The notes below the pieces were generated by a model. It had not been told where the DNA came from. It was given only the letters and a program-made list of their open reading frames with translations, and made no database searches. From Campylobacter concisus (GTDB taxonomy: Bacteria; Campylobacterota; Campylobacteria; Campylobacterales; Campylobacteraceae), in assembly GCF_003049735.1 (NCBI RefSeq), contig NZ_PIRM01000001.1, positions 372,001-436,000 on the forward strand: a stretch of 64,000 bases of DNA, written 5' to 3'. Below, one piece after another: positions 1-9,782 of the stretch; the stretch's first letter is position 1; each line of letters starts with the position of its first letter. A program made the position numbers and the translations under genes.

Positions 1-450
1 GGCTTTGCAGCACTTCTTGGCATAGATGACTTTAGACTTGACGCCTTTTCGACTGCACTTCATGCGAGCCTCATTCAAAAAAAGTATCCGCACGCCGAGA
101 TCGCATTTTCATGCCCAAGGCTTCGCCCTATCATCAACAACGACCGCATCAATCCACGCGACGTGGGCGAGCGCGAGCTTTTGCAAGTGATCTGCGCTTA
201 TAGAATTTTCATGCCAACAGCTAGCATAACGATCTCAACCAGAGAAAAGGCTAAATTTCGCGACAACGCCGTAAAGATCGCCACAAATAAGATAAGCGCT
301 GGCGTAAAAGTGAGTATCGGCGCTCACGGAGAAGAGAAAAAGGGCGACGAGCAGTTTGAGATAAGTGATAGCAGAAGCGTGGATGAGATAAAAGCAATGA
401 TAAAAGCAAACGGCCTAGAGCCCTTGATGAGCGAGTATGTCTATGTTTAA
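1..450 (+). CDS. thiH: 2-iminoacetate synthase ThiH, C-terminal part (5' end outside window)
   Basis: The reading frame is open from base 1 to the TAA at 448-450, giving the last 149 residues. ThiH is a radical SAM tyrosine lyase that makes dehydroglycine for the thiazole ring of thiamine. The radical SAM cysteine cluster lies upstream of the window. The visible part has the family's C-terminal domain: a SCPRLRP stretch, an RIFMPTASITISTRE strand and a closing GDEQFEISDSRSV segment. The downstream ThiE-like gene overlaps its last 14 bases, so the two are probably translated together as the end of a thiamine operon. The assignment is confident although only the C-terminal part is visible. Confidence 0.9.
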   Translation, partial: GFAALLGIDDFRLDAFSTALHASLIQKKYPHAEIAFSCPRLRPIINNDRINPRDVGERELLQVICAYRIFMPTASITISTREKAKFRDNAVKIATNKISAGVKVSIGAHGEEKKGDEQFEISDSRSVDEIKAMIKANGLEPLMSEYVYV

Positions 451-1051
451 AATTCTCTGCGTGGCTGATTTTGAAAGCTATGAGGGCGATGACTTTTTAA
501 AGAGGATACAGCTACTTTGCAAGGCTGGCGTGGATGAAATTTTGCTTCGTGCAAAGGGGCTAAACGAGGCTGATTTTTATGATCTTGCTAGGGTTGTGGC
601 TCAAATTTGTGAAAACTACCGCAAGAAATTTATCATTAATCAATTTTTTGACGTAGCTTACAAGCTAAAGAGCGACTTTTGGCTCACTTCGGCGCAGCTT
701 GAATTTTTTAAAAATCACGGCGTTTTTTTAGATGAATTTAGAAAAACAGCTAAAATTTACGCCCCAGCTCACGACCTAGAGCAGGCTAAAATTTCAGCCT
801 CTATCGCTGACGTGCTCGTTGCTTCTCATATATTTGCCACCTCTTGCAAGGCGGGCTTAGAGCCAAAAGGGCTAAATTTTATAAGTGAGCTAAAAAGCTT
901 TGATAAAGAAATTTACGCACTTGGCGGACTAGATAGCGGGAACTACAAAGAGGTCATAAAAGCTGGAGCAAACGGCATTTGCTTCATGAGCCTAGCAATG
1001 AACGGCGATATGGAGCTTATAAAAAAGATAGTAGAGAGCAAAAACGGCTAA
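437..1051 (+). CDS. Thiamine phosphate synthase-like (ThiE/TenI family) protein
   Basis: 204 residues, about the usual ThiE length. The frame starts at an ATG that overlaps the end of thiH; a second Met lies two codons in. The C-terminal half looks like the phosphate-binding end of the ThiE/TenI barrel: ALGGLDSGNYKEVIKAGANGICFMS, split here as ALGGLDSGN (about residues 166-174) and AGANGICFMS (about 181-190). The DGVHLGQ strand of true ThiE is not obvious; SDFWLTSAQ occupies that place. It could therefore be a TenI-like relative, or a divergent synthase joining thiazole and pyrimidine moieties. The position after thiH supports a role in thiamine synthesis. The exact reaction is inference. Confidence 0.75.
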   Translation: MSMFKILCVADFESYEGDDFLKRIQLLCKAGVDEILLRAKGLNEADFYDLARVVAQICENYRKKFIINQFFDVAYKLKSDFWLTSAQLEFFKNHGVFLDEFRKTAKIYAPAHDLEQAKISASIADVLVASHIFATSCKAGLEPKGLNFISELKSFDKEIYALGGLDSGNYKEVIKAGANGICFMSLAMNGDMELIKKIVESKNG

Positions 1052-1087
1052 ATTTAGTATAAATTACATAAAATAATACGTAAAATT

Positions 1088-1657
1088 TTACTCATTTTTG
1101 CTAGCGATATATGTTTTTATATCAAACATAAGTAGCGTCACAAGCGATGGCAGCATATAGGAGTTTAGCACTAAAAGCAGCGACTTTGTCAAATTTGACT
1201 TTATTAAAGTCTCTATGTCAAGGCTGCTGTTGTAGTTAAAAAAATATAGCAAGGCAAACTCGCCAACAAGAACTATGCGAGAGATCTTTAGCAAGATGTC
1301 ATTTCCCAGTCTTGCAAATTTATCATCGACCACAAGCGACAAAGTGATCCAGCCAAGTAGCCAAATTGAGCAGGCTAAAGCATAAACAGTAATGCTTTCA
1401 TCAAATTTTTCAAGTAGTAAAAATACCAAAGGTTGCAAAAATACAAGGCTAGCGACAAACCAAAGAAGTGAGCTAAAGGCTAGCAGGCAAACACAGCCAA
1501 AGATAGAAATGGCAGAGATAAAGCCAAAAACCTCTAACCCAAGATAGTAGGCCAGCGCATAGGATAAAAAAGAAAAAACAAGCCAAATTTTAATAATAAA
1601 TCGCCACCTATTTGCAAAGGCAGTGGCTTTTAAATTTAGGCTATCTGTCAAACTCAT
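1088..1657 (-). CDS. Hypothetical polytopic membrane protein
   Basis: 189 residues that I do not recognise as a named family. About five to six hydrophobic helices are visible, from roughly residue 20 to 85 (close-packed helices rich in Phe, Leu, Ala), then near 92-110, 128-145 and 160-178. There is no signal peptide cleavage site and no catalytic motif. Its ATG directly follows the TAA of mogA with no gap, so it is the last gene of the long minus-strand run that starts at 12555 and is probably translated by coupling. It is convergent with the thiamine genes. It may be a small epsilonproteobacterial inner-membrane protein; no function is proposed. Confidence 0.7.
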   Translation of the reverse strand: MSLTDSLNLKATAFANRWRFIIKIWLVFSFLSYALAYYLGLEVFGFISAISIFGCVCLLAFSSLLWFVASLVFLQPLVFLLLEKFDESITVYALACSIWLLGWITLSLVVDDKFARLGNDILLKISRIVLVGEFALLYFFNYNSSLDIETLIKSNLTKSLLLVLNSYMLPSLVTLLMFDIKTYIASKNE

Positions 1658-2197
1658 TTACGAGATTTTCTTTTGTTTTGGGCGGAAAACTTTCATCACA
1701 CTTTCATCAGTTTCTATAAATGCACCACCTATTAGATCGATACAATATGGCACCGCTGGAAAAATTGGCTCCAAGCACTCTTTTATCGCCTTTGGCTGTC
1801 CTGGTAAATTTATGATGAGCGCGTGGCCTCTTATGCCTGCTGTTTGGCGTGATAGGATCGCTGTTGGGACGTATTTTAAGCTAGTCGCTCTCATTAGCTC
1901 GCCAAAGCCTGGCATCATCTTCTCACAAACTGCCTCTGTTGCCTCTGGAGTAACATCTCTAAGAGCTGGTCCAGTACCACCGGTCGTTAGCACAAGATCG
2001 CAATCAAGCACATCTACCATGTGTATGAGCTTCTCTTTTATTAGCTCAAACTCATCTGGTATAACTTCGCAAAAATACTCTTTTTCGCTCACTATCCAGC
2101 TATCAAGCACTTCACGTATGGCTGGGCCGGACTTATCTTCGTAAATGCCGCCACTTGCACGATCTGATAATGTTAAAATTCCTATCTTTGCTTTCAT
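1658..2197 (-). CDS. mogA: Molybdopterin adenylyltransferase MogA
   Basis: 179 residues, the normal size for MogA. It adenylylates molybdopterin before molybdate insertion, a cytoplasmic step of molybdenum cofactor synthesis needed by nitrate, formate and other oxidoreductases. The family motifs are visible: an N-terminal IGILTLSDR strand, TTGGTGP at about residues 71-77 followed by RDVTPEAT, and the late INLPGQPKA loop, all in the MPT-binding fold. MoaB shares this fold, but the GTGPALRDVTPEA spacing and length fit MogA. It lies 10 bases after the FtsH-like gene and abuts the downstream membrane protein gene. Start is an ATG. Confidence 0.9.
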   Translation of the reverse strand: MKAKIGILTLSDRASGGIYEDKSGPAIREVLDSWIVSEKEYFCEVIPDEFELIKEKLIHMVDVLDCDLVLTTGGTGPALRDVTPEATEAVCEKMMPGFGELMRATSLKYVPTAILSRQTAGIRGHALIINLPGQPKAIKECLEPIFPAVPYCIDLIGGAFIETDESVMKVFRPKQKKIS

Positions 2198-2207
2198 CTT
2201 TTACCTT

Positions 2208-3884
2208 TTAATAGTTTTCATTTAAAATTTTCGCCAGCATCTCTTTGTCTACGCTCTCGTATGCTAGCAGATGTGAGCTTATCTTTGCGATTTGCTCATT
2301 TGTGCCTTTTAAAAAGGATGTGATTTCCTCTTTTGCTTGCTTTAAAATTTCTTCTACATCGTTTGGATTTGGCACAAAAGAGCTTCCCATGCCATATTCA
2401 TAAACCATCTTTGAAGCGATCTCTTTGGCTAAATTTAGATCACTACTTGAGTTTGAAAAGATGTCGTTTTCATCTATCTCAAGCTTGCACATACCAGCGA
2501 TGAGCACCTTGATACGAGATATCATCTGCGACTTTGACTCGATCTCTTGCTCTGTGGCCATAAACCTATCTTCTATAAGAGAAATTTTTTCAAATTTCAC
2601 ATCAAACCAATAAGCACTTAGTGCCTTTGCTCCTTGATAGATGGCTTGAATTTTCTTCTCGTTTTCGCTATAGCTTAGCACCTTTTTCTTACCGAGCAAG
2701 ACCTTGTTTAAAACAGCCTCAAAGTCCCTCATCTTAAGCACACTCTCGCCGTTTCTTAGGGCATTTATCGCAGCTTCATTCACAAGCGTGCTAAGTGCCG
2801 CACCTGAAAAGCCAACGCTCATTTTAGCGATATCCTCAGCCGCCACTTCGCAGTTTTTATCTTTTAGATATGTGTTTAAGATCGCTACTCTATCGTTAAA
2901 ATCAGGCATAGAAAGAAAAATTCTCCTATCAAAACGCCCTGATCTAAGTAGCGCCTCATCGATCATCTCGATCCTATTTGTGGCAGCTATAACGATGACG
3001 CCCGAGTTATCTTCAAAGCCGTCCATCTCAGTTAGCAGCTGATTTAGCGTGGCTTCTCGCTCGTCGTTTCTAGTCCCACCCCTGCTCTTACCAACAGCAT
3101 CTATCTCGTCGATAAAGATGATTGACGGCGCATAGGACTTGGCTCTACTAAAAAGCTCTCGTACTCTCTTTGCGCCCATGCCGACATAAATTTGCACAAA
3201 GCTTGCACCATTTTGATAAAAAAATGGCACATTTGCCTCACCAGCAACTGCCTTTGCCACAAGCGTCTTACCAACGCCTGGAGGGCCGATCATTAGCACG
3301 CCTTTTGGCATTTTGATACCAAAATTTCTATATTTTTGTGGATTTTTTAGAAAATCAACTATCTCACTAAGCTCGCTTTTGACCTCGCTAATGCCAGCCA
3401 CATCGCTAAATCTAACATTTGAGATGACTGGCATAGTGTTTTGATTTAGCACGCTTTCTATCTCAAAAGCGCCATCTTTTTTGCTAAGCAAGCTCTCCTC
3501 TTTTTTTCTGATACTTCTAAAGATATAAGCATACCAAAGTACAAAGCAGACAAAGATGATAAATCCCCAGATCATGCCAGGAGTGATGTATTGCTTAGTC
3601 TTTTCAACAGGCACTTTTTTAATAAGCTCTTTTAGATCGATGCCCTCTTTTATAATAGAAAAACGATTGTTTTGTGCATAAAGCACGACTTCATCATCAT
3701 CGATTACAGCGCGGTCTATAAAATTTCCATCCATTAGTTGCATATATTGCGAATATGTGATATTTCGTGGCTCTTTGCTAACGGCAAATATCAGTACGCT
3801 GATTAATGCGACAGCTGCGATTATTAGGATATTTTTTTTATTAAATTTAAATTTTTGCATAATTGGCATCTGGCTTAACTTCAT
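2208..3884 (-). CDS. FtsH-family membrane AAA+ protein with a degenerate zinc-protease site
   Basis: 558 residues, shorter than typical FtsH (about 610-650). Domains in order: TM helix 18-35, short periplasmic part, TM helix 104-123, AAA+ domain with Walker A GPPGVGKT at 200-207, pore loop around Y233-G235, Walker B IIFIDE at 255-260 and the second region of homology near 301-320, then an M41-like C-terminal domain. Where FtsH has HEAGHAL, this protein reads YQGAKAL at 416-422, so both zinc histidines and the catalytic Glu are lost. The start at 3884 is backed by a strong GGAGGT eight bases upstream and overlaps mtaB by 38 bases. I recall a similar second FtsH gene beside mtaB in Helicobacter pylori. 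Likely an unfoldase/chaperone or partner of the true FtsH rather than a protease (inference). Confidence 0.88.
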   Translation of the reverse strand: MKLSQMPIMQKFKFNKKNILIIAAVALISVLIFAVSKEPRNITYSQYMQLMDGNFIDRAVIDDDEVVLYAQNNRFSIIKEGIDLKELIKKVPVEKTKQYITPGMIWGFIIFVCFVLWYAYIFRSIRKKEESLLSKKDGAFEIESVLNQNTMPVISNVRFSDVAGISEVKSELSEIVDFLKNPQKYRNFGIKMPKGVLMIGPPGVGKTLVAKAVAGEANVPFFYQNGASFVQIYVGMGAKRVRELFSRAKSYAPSIIFIDEIDAVGKSRGGTRNDEREATLNQLLTEMDGFEDNSGVIVIAATNRIEMIDEALLRSGRFDRRIFLSMPDFNDRVAILNTYLKDKNCEVAAEDIAKMSVGFSGAALSTLVNEAAINALRNGESVLKMRDFEAVLNKVLLGKKKVLSYSENEKKIQAIYQGAKALSAYWFDVKFEKISLIEDRFMATEQEIESKSQMISRIKVLIAGMCKLEIDENDIFSNSSSDLNLAKEIASKMVYEYGMGSSFVPNPNDVEEILKQAKEEITSFLKGTNEQIAKISSHLLAYESVDKEMLAKILNENY

Positions 3885-5088
3885 ATTCGCTTACCTCCAC
3901 CCACTCTTTTGTTATATCTTTTTGGCTTAAAATTTTAGCTTTGTTGTAAAACTGATCAAAGCCCTCGTAAAACTCACCATTTTTTTGCTCGACTAAAATT
4001 TTCAAAGCTCCGTTATGTTTTTTTCTAAAATTTTCATTATTTTGCAAAGCTATGCCTTGTAAAATTTTTAGCCTACTTTTTGCTACATCACCGCTAACAT
4101 CGCTTTTTAGCGTAGCTGAGTGCGTATCACGCCTTGGCGAATAGACAAAAGCGTGCAGATGTGTGATAGGAAATTTCTTAAAATTTTCCACCGCCTCTGC
4201 CCAAATTTCCTCACTCTCACCCGGATGTCCCACGATGTAGTCCGTACCAAGCGCAAAGCCAAGAGAGCTAAGCTCATTAAAAAGCTCCAAATCGCTAAAT
4301 GCGTTATTTCGTCTTCGCATGATCTTTAGCATCGCCTGACTCGTGTGCTGAAGTGCGATGTGCAGATGACGCTCCAGCCACTCTTCTTTTAAAATTTCTC
4401 TAAAGCTCTCATCTATCTGGCTTGGCTCGATACTTCCAAGCCTAATGCGTCTAATGCCAGAAATTTTACCCAAGTTTGCTAAAAGCTTACCAAGAGAGCT
4501 ATTTGTATCTTTGCCGTAACTGCCTATATTTGTGCCAGTTAGTACGAGTTCATTATAGCCGTTTTGGGCTAAAATTCTTGCCTCTTTTAATATCATAGCC
4601 TCATCCATGCTTCTAGCCTTACCACGAACTGAAGGGATTATGCAGTAGCTGCAGTTAAAATTGCAACCTTCCTGAATTTTTATAAAAGCCTTGGTGTGAT
4701 TTTCATAATTTGTAACTATATTTTTATCAACTGAGTTTAAATTTCCAAGCTCAAAAAATGGTTTTTCCTGCTTTAAAAGCTCATTTAGATCACTCTTTTT
4801 ACTAGCTCCAAGCACTCCGTAAATTCCACTATTAAATAGCTCCTTACCCTTGCTAACCGCACCACACCCAGTTAGCACCACCTTCGCTCCACGCCTTTTT
4901 ACACCGTTTATATAGTTTCTGACACCGCTATCGGCAGAATTTGTGACTGTACAAGAGTTTATCACGACAATATCAGCAGCATCTTCATCATTTGTGATCT
5001 CGTAGTCTTTGATGTAGCTTTTTAAAAGCTCGGTATCATAGATGTTTGTGCGACACCCAAATGTTTTAAAAAATATCTTTTGCATCAA
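3847..5088 (-). CDS. mtaB: tRNA t6A37 methylthiotransferase MtaB
   Basis: 413 residues. MtaB adds a methylthio group to threonylcarbamoyl-adenosine 37 of tRNAs. The N-terminal MTTase domain carries the three cluster cysteines C12 (FGCRTN), C46 (NSCTVT) and C75 (TGCGAVS). The radical SAM triad CNFNCSYC gives C142, C146 and C149. FGCRTN, rather than LGCAMN (MiaB) or LGCNKN (RimO), points to the MtaB branch. The stop of mscS overlaps its start region by 4 bases (ATGA) and its own end overlaps the FtsH-like gene, so these genes are one transcription unit. This is one of three different methylthiotransferases in the window. Confidence 0.9.
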   Translation of the reverse strand: MMQKIFFKTFGCRTNIYDTELLKSYIKDYEITNDEDAADIVVINSCTVTNSADSGVRNYINGVKRRGAKVVLTGCGAVSKGKELFNSGIYGVLGASKKSDLNELLKQEKPFFELGNLNSVDKNIVTNYENHTKAFIKIQEGCNFNCSYCIIPSVRGKARSMDEAMILKEARILAQNGYNELVLTGTNIGSYGKDTNSSLGKLLANLGKISGIRRIRLGSIEPSQIDESFREILKEEWLERHLHIALQHTSQAMLKIMRRRNNAFSDLELFNELSSLGFALGTDYIVGHPGESEEIWAEAVENFKKFPITHLHAFVYSPRRDTHSATLKSDVSGDVAKSRLKILQGIALQNNENFRKKHNGALKILVEQKNGEFYEGFDQFYNKAKILSQKDITKEWVEVSEYEVKPDANYAKI

Positions 5089-6674
5089 ATATTTTCGCTC
5101 TCTTGCTCACCGTGTGCGGTATGATCGCTTGGATTTTCTTTTTTACCTACAAACATGGTTTGCGTTGGATAAGCGATCTTTATATCATCTTGAGCCAAAA
5201 AAGCCTCGATGATCTCAGCACTTATCGTGCTTCTAAGTGCCAACGTGGCATAGGAATTTGACATAAACCAGCATGAGACATTTATACCATAAGGCTCAAA
5301 AAATGTATAAATTCTTGGCTCGACATTTGGATTTTTGATGCTGTATTGGCTTCTTAGTTTATTCATCTGGCGTTTTGCGATATCAGTGTAGCCTTTTGAG
5401 TATTTTTTAACGACATTTCTTGCTAGATAGACAGCCTTTTTATGGTTACTATCAAAGCTTATCATGATATCTATACCGTCCCAAACGGTCTTCATACCAT
5501 AATGAGCATAGTTTGCGATGAGATCGGTAAAGATATAGTTATTTGGTACAAAGATAATTCTACCTGCACGGCGGTTTGTCTTATAAGTCGAGTAGCTAAC
5601 ATCCTCAAAAACGGTCAGCCTAAGTAAAGAGATATCGATCACATCACCTACAAATTCACTACCATCATGAAGTACCCTGATCCTATCACCCACATGTATA
5701 GAGCCGCCAAACATGATCACCATCCAGCCAAGCATACTCATAAACATATCTTTCATCGCAATGGCGATACCAGCTGAAGCAAAACCTAGCACGGTTACTA
5801 GATATGTGACGTTTTCGATATATGAAAAAAGTAAGATTATGATGATAACGGTGATATTTAAAACGTTTAAAAATTTGTTTACCGTGTAAAATCTCTCATT
5901 ATCAGTAATCGTTCTTTTAACGATAAATTTAGCAATAAATGTTAGCCCGATCGTCAAAAGGATGATGATAGCTGTATAGCCCATACTTAAAAACTGAGCT
6001 TTTATGTCAGAGGTGGTTAAATTTATAGCCTCATCAGCTCTTTTTTCATAGACATTATAAGTTGTATCAGCGATCTGTTTTGCCGCTTTAAAGTCGCCTA
6101 TTTCTTGTTTTACCAAGTTTAGGCTTTCCCTATTTTGCTCATTTTCTTCGATCAAATTTAGTCTATTTAGTAAATTTTCTTTTGTTTCAAGCTTTTCTAA
6201 AAGCGTATCGAGCTCTTTTATATGCCTTTGATACTCGATCTTATCACTCTTTATCTTTTTGATATACGAAAAGCCAGATATAAGTGCAACAGGACTTGTT
6301 ATCCTTGGTGGAGTATCCATTTCAGGAGCTGCTAGCATATTTGAAAATGGCGTTTTTTCATACTCTTTTAGTAAATTTATCTGCTCTTTTAGAGTTTGGA
6401 TTCTCTTTATGATATCACTGCCTCTTCTTGAGCTTTTATCTAGCTTTTTTAGTTCATTTTCATTTTTTTCAAGCTCATCAATAAGCCTTTGATAAGTGTT
6501 ATAGTTAGCATATCTTGTGATCCAGATATTGTTTTTTAGCGAATTGTCTAAGCTTGAAATTTCTTTTCTAAGCTCACTATTTTGTAAAATTTGTGAACTA
6601 TTTGACTCAACGCTAGCATTTTCTTCTGCGTAAAGAGCAAAGCAGCAAAGCAATAAAATAAAGATCTTTTTCAT
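5085..6674 (-). CDS. Large MscS-family mechanosensitive channel
   Basis: 529 residues, well above the 286 of E. coli MscS. It opens with a signal peptide ([18 protein letters not shown]), then a long charged, coiled-coil-like periplasmic part of roughly 200 residues. Two membrane helices follow (about 235-255 and 267-285). The pore helix and MscS core are near 295-335, with the glycine/alanine-rich [13 protein letters not shown] and [11 protein letters not shown] motifs typical of the TM3-to-beta-domain junction. It should release solutes on hypo-osmotic shock. It starts by ATGA overlap with aroB and overlaps mtaB by 4 bases. The extended periplasmic domain resembles KefA/MscK-type enlargement, but is shorter. 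Confidence 0.87.
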   Translation of the reverse strand: MKKIFILLLCCFALYAEENASVESNSSQILQNSELRKEISSLDNSLKNNIWITRYANYNTYQRLIDELEKNENELKKLDKSSRRGSDIIKRIQTLKEQINLLKEYEKTPFSNMLAAPEMDTPPRITSPVALISGFSYIKKIKSDKIEYQRHIKELDTLLEKLETKENLLNRLNLIEENEQNRESLNLVKQEIGDFKAAKQIADTTYNVYEKRADEAINLTTSDIKAQFLSMGYTAIIILLTIGLTFIAKFIVKRTITDNERFYTVNKFLNVLNITVIIIILLFSYIENVTYLVTVLGFASAGIAIAMKDMFMSMLGWMVIMFGGSIHVGDRIRVLHDGSEFVGDVIDISLLRLTVFEDVSYSTYKTNRRAGRIIFVPNNYIFTDLIANYAHYGMKTVWDGIDIMISFDSNHKKAVYLARNVVKKYSKGYTDIAKRQMNKLRSQYSIKNPNVEPRIYTFFEPYGINVSCWFMSNSYATLALRSTISAEIIEAFLAQDDIKIAYPTQTMFVGKKENPSDHTAHGEQESENI

Positions 6675-7708
6675 TTAAATTCTCTTAAAATTTCTAAAAT
6701 ATCCTCTTTTTTGACGTCATTTTTAATGATCGCACTGCCGATTTTATCTGCAATGATGAAATTTATCTTATCATCTTTTGTCTTTTTATCCATAAAGAAT
6801 GCCTCGTAAAATGCATATTCATTTTCTATTTTGTAGCTTACTGGAAGGCCAAATTTTACCAAAACCTGTTTGATATCCTCTACCTGCGCCTCACTCATGA
6901 GCCCTAGTCTTACGCTTAAGCGATTTGCCATATTCATGCCTATCGCCACCGCTTCGCCGTGCAAAAACTCTTTATAATTTGTTTCATTTTCGATGACATG
7001 AGCAAAAGTATGACCGTAGTTTAGAATGGCCCTTAATCCTTTTTCTTTCTCATCTTGTTCAACCACTTTTGCTTTTAAATTTATAGACTTTTCGACTAGC
7101 TTGGCTAAATTTTCATCGTCTAAATTTATGCTTTTTAACCAATCAAACATCTCTTTGTCAAAGGTTATCGCCATTTTTAAAGCCTCAGTCACGCCAGCTG
7201 CAAATTCTCTCTTTGGCAATGTCTTTAAGAAATTTATCTCGCAAAAAACTGCCTTTGGCTGATAAAAAGAGCCTATTAAATTTTTGCCAAATTTGTTATT
7301 CACACCCGTTTTTCCGCCCACACTCGCATCGACTTGCGCTAGAAGCGTAGTTGGGATATTTATGAAATTTATCCCCCTTTCATAGATGCTCGCCGCAAAG
7401 CCAGTCATATCGCTTATGACGCCACCACCAAAGGCAATTAGTGTAGATGAGCGATCAAATTTACTCACAAAAAGCTGCTCTAAAATTTGCTCTATCGTTT
7501 CAAGGTTTTTATACTCTTCGCCGTCAGGCACACTTATAATAAATTTCTCATCGCATTTTAAAACACTAAGTAGCTTTTCAAGATGAAGGCCCGCTACTTT
7601 AGCGTTTGTAACGATGCCAACCTTGCCTTTTAGCTCTAGTCTCTCAAGCTCGTTTATATAAATTTTATAGCTTGACGCCTTTTCTTTAAGGTTTAAGTTT
7701 ATCTGCAT
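6671..7708 (-). CDS. aroB: 3-dehydroquinate synthase
   Basis: 345 residues, normal for AroB. It converts DAHP to 3-dehydroquinate in the shikimate pathway, using NAD and a divalent metal in the cytoplasm. Visible motifs: [13 protein letters not shown], the NAD-binding [30 protein letters not shown], the metal-binding Glu in TEALK, the His in [11 protein letters not shown] and the His in [10 protein letters not shown]. It sits 2 bases downstream of the RCK-domain gene and overlaps mscS by 4 bases. The gene order tgt / RCK protein / aroB / mscS / mtaB / ftsH-like agrees with what I remember of Helicobacter pylori, so this block seems old within the epsilonproteobacteria. Confidence 0.95.
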   Translation of the reverse strand: MQINLNLKEKASSYKIYINELERLELKGKVGIVTNAKVAGLHLEKLLSVLKCDEKFIISVPDGEEYKNLETIEQILEQLFVSKFDRSSTLIAFGGGVISDMTGFAASIYERGINFINIPTTLLAQVDASVGGKTGVNNKFGKNLIGSFYQPKAVFCEINFLKTLPKREFAAGVTEALKMAITFDKEMFDWLKSINLDDENLAKLVEKSINLKAKVVEQDEKEKGLRAILNYGHTFAHVIENETNYKEFLHGEAVAIGMNMANRLSVRLGLMSEAQVEDIKQVLVKFGLPVSYKIENEYAFYEAFFMDKKTKDDKINFIIADKIGSAIIKNDVKKEDILEILREFK

Positions 7709-7710
7709 TT

Positions 7711-9132
7711 TTACTCACTTATTGGCACAAAAAGCTGTGCGTTTTGGCTTAGTTTTTTATAAAGCCTATTTAAATTTGTCGATAAAAAGGCAAATGTCCC
7801 ACCATTTGCCACGCTTTTGCTAAACATCACAAAATGAAGCAGATCTTTTGTATTTTTTAGTTTTACAAGCGGATTTTTAAGATTGTGATTTTCTATCTTT
7901 ATGCGTTTAGAAAATAGCGCGCTAATGCTCTCAAAATGCTCTCTTAACGCTTCATCATCGCTGTGTTTATTGTCAAAATAGTAAAATTTCATCTCCAAAT
8001 CAAGCTGTGCACAGCAGTCTGTTATCACAGCTGATTGATTCTCCACTTCTTGACTTTGATCGCCTAGTATCACACCCTCTTTTATATTTGAGAGCAAAAT
8101 TTTGCCCGTTTTTAGCACTGGAAGTTTTAGCTCGTAAAATAGCTTTTTAAATTTAAAAAAGTATTTATCGTCGCTTAAGATTAGGCCGATATCGTGCTTT
8201 AACACATCATGTTTTATAGATTTGTTATCACTATTAAAATAATCCATCAAAACAATGATATTTTTCTCTTTTATCGCTTTTAAAGTATCTAAATTTTCAC
8301 CTAAAGTTGGATTTATCACTCTAAAAAAAAGGCGTTTATTATTTAGCTTTGAATGCAAATACAAGCTATCCTTTATGAGCTTGCTAACACGTTCTTTACC
8401 CATTGAGATCATATCGATCAGCACATAGATGTTGCTACCAAACGGGCTTGGAAACTGCCCACTTTCACGCTTGATCGAGCGGTAAACATTTTGAAGCACA
8501 TTTGGATCACCAACGATTAGCAGTATATCACTTGGCTGTATCATTACATTTGGCTTTGGCAAGATTATCTCGCTACCTCGATATATGAGGGCTATTCGCC
8601 ACTTTTTTTGAGCTACTGAGCTGATGTGACGATACATATAAGAGCTACCTATTGGCACCTTAACTTCCATGATCTCACCCTCACTAAGCCCGATATTATC
8701 AGCTAAAACTGGTAGATCTGGCAAATAGTCCATAAGCCTTGATGCTGCAATATCTCTGATATCAACCACGCTTAAGTGTTTATCGCTTACAAATATTTCT
8801 TTACATTTTTCATCAAGCTCCCATGAGCTCATAAAAACAGTCTCGGTCTTTGTGCTGATCTGTCTTAAATTTTCATAAACAGCAACCGCCTCATTTCTAT
8901 CATCGCAAACTATACAAAACTGACTAAAATAGCCATCGCTTACGCTTTTTAGCTTTGAGAGGCTAGTTGGATCAAACTGGTAAAATGTAAAATTTTCATA
9001 ATTTGATTTTTGACTGTAATCCTCACTTGAAACAACGATATAGTGATGTAAATTTGATTTTGTTTCAAGCAATCTGTTTAAAAAATTTCTTGCGAAAGTT
9101 CCATCTGCGATTATTAAAATTTTCTTCATCAA
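7711..9132 (-). CDS. RCK/TrkA_C-domain protein, potassium-channel regulator-like
   Basis: 473 residues. The N-terminus ([22 protein letters not shown]) is a Rossmann-like TrkA_N fold, but the usual GxGxxG is reduced to ADGTFA. A TrkA_C (RCK_C) domain is visible at about residues 150-225, with the [12 protein letters not shown] and [19 protein letters not shown] strands. The C-terminal half is a second Rossmann-like region ([12 protein letters not shown], then [10 protein letters not shown]) without membrane helices. TrkA proteins gate potassium uptake, yet no TrkH, KtrB or channel gene is adjacent. The likely role is a cytoplasmic nucleotide- or ion-sensing regulator of potassium transport; the partner is unknown. 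It lies between the Mla-like operon and aroB. Confidence 0.7.
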   Translation of the reverse strand: MMKKILIIADGTFARNFLNRLLETKSNLHHYIVVSSEDYSQKSNYENFTFYQFDPTSLSKLKSVSDGYFSQFCIVCDDRNEAVAVYENLRQISTKTETVFMSSWELDEKCKEIFVSDKHLSVVDIRDIAASRLMDYLPDLPVLADNIGLSEGEIMEVKVPIGSSYMYRHISSVAQKKWRIALIYRGSEIILPKPNVMIQPSDILLIVGDPNVLQNVYRSIKRESGQFPSPFGSNIYVLIDMISMGKERVSKLIKDSLYLHSKLNNKRLFFRVINPTLGENLDTLKAIKEKNIIVLMDYFNSDNKSIKHDVLKHDIGLILSDDKYFFKFKKLFYELKLPVLKTGKILLSNIKEGVILGDQSQEVENQSAVITDCCAQLDLEMKFYYFDNKHSDDEALREHFESISALFSKRIKIENHNLKNPLVKLKNTKDLLHFVMFSKSVANGGTFAFLSTNLNRLYKKLSQNAQLFVPISE

Positions 9133-9186
9133 TTCTCCGTATTTTAAAGCTCACATTATAACAAAAGGTCTTTAAAATAAGCTATT

Positions 9187-9215
9187 TTGGCTATAAATTT
9201 AAAATTTACAGCCAA
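9187..9215 (-). terminator. Hairpin after the Mla-type lipoprotein gene
   Basis: TTGGCT, one mismatch, then TAAATTT is mirrored by AAATTTA, mismatch, AGCCAA, ending seven bases after the lipoprotein stop codon. The following bases on the minus strand are A-rich rather than a clear U-tract, so it could be a weak terminator or an mRNA end-stabilising hairpin before the RCK-protein gene. Confidence 0.4.
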
Positions 9216-9221
9216 GAAAAT

Positions 9222-9782
9222 TTAAGAGATTATTTCAGAGATTAGTGTATCGATTGCTAAATTTGTAGCCTTATTTATAGTATCAAAAATAGTACTTGAG
9301 CTTGGATCTGGACAAAAAATTTCTTTTGTGATCATGCCTGATTTTAGCGAAGTGTTTGCATTAAACAGCTCATAAGCTAGCGAAACTTCGGCCTTGTCGC
9401 CTCTTATTTGAAGAGAGATGATGCTTACTTTTAGTCTAAGATCTTTTGCATTTGGTGAAAATATCGGCTTAGCAGCACAATTTGAATAAAGCCCTTTTAC
9501 AAGCGATTTATAAACCATTTCGCTTGGCTCAGAGACAAATTTAGCATCTGTTAGATATCTGATTTTATTATTTTCAGCTACGATCAAAATTTTTCTAGTA
9601 TCGACCATATCAAGAGCGCTTACATTTTCGATGAAGACATTTTTTAGCTCTTTTTGCTTGTTTTCAGCCGAGCAAGCCTTGTTCGAATAGTGAATTTCAT
9701 ACATCGTTGCAACTGGTACATCTGTCTTTAGGGAGCAGCCAAGAAAGAAAAAAGTAGCTGCTATACATATCAAATTTCTCAT
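9222..9782 (-). CDS. ABC transport auxiliary lipoprotein of the Mla-like system
   Basis: 186 residues. It begins with a lipoprotein signal ending in the lipobox FLGC (Cys16), so it should be membrane-anchored on the periplasmic side. The rest resembles the PqiC/ABC auxiliary lipoprotein family: a Y-E-I-H-Y strand near 28-32, a FIENVSALDMVDTRKILI segment, and a DAKFVSEPSEMVYKSLVKGL stretch where such proteins name their partner-binding region. Its ATG overlaps the stop of the MCE gene by 4 bases, so it is the last gene of the permease-ATPase-MCE-lipoprotein operon. It probably takes the part that MlaC or PqiC plays elsewhere in carrying lipid between membranes (inference). Confidence 0.72.
   Translation of the reverse strand: MRNLICIAATFFFLGCSLKTDVPVATMYEIHYSNKACSAENKQKELKNVFIENVSALDMVDTRKILIVAENNKIRYLTDAKFVSEPSEMVYKSLVKGLYSNCAAKPIFSPNAKDLRLKVSIISLQIRGDKAEVSLAYELFNANTSLKSGMITKEIFCPDPSSSTIFDTINKATNLAIDTLISEIIS

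Noticed and set aside
1623..2144. Plus-strand open frame over mogA and similar long shadow frames elsewhere.
   Set aside because: They overlap genes with clear family motifs on the other strand and have no ribosome site or family similarity.
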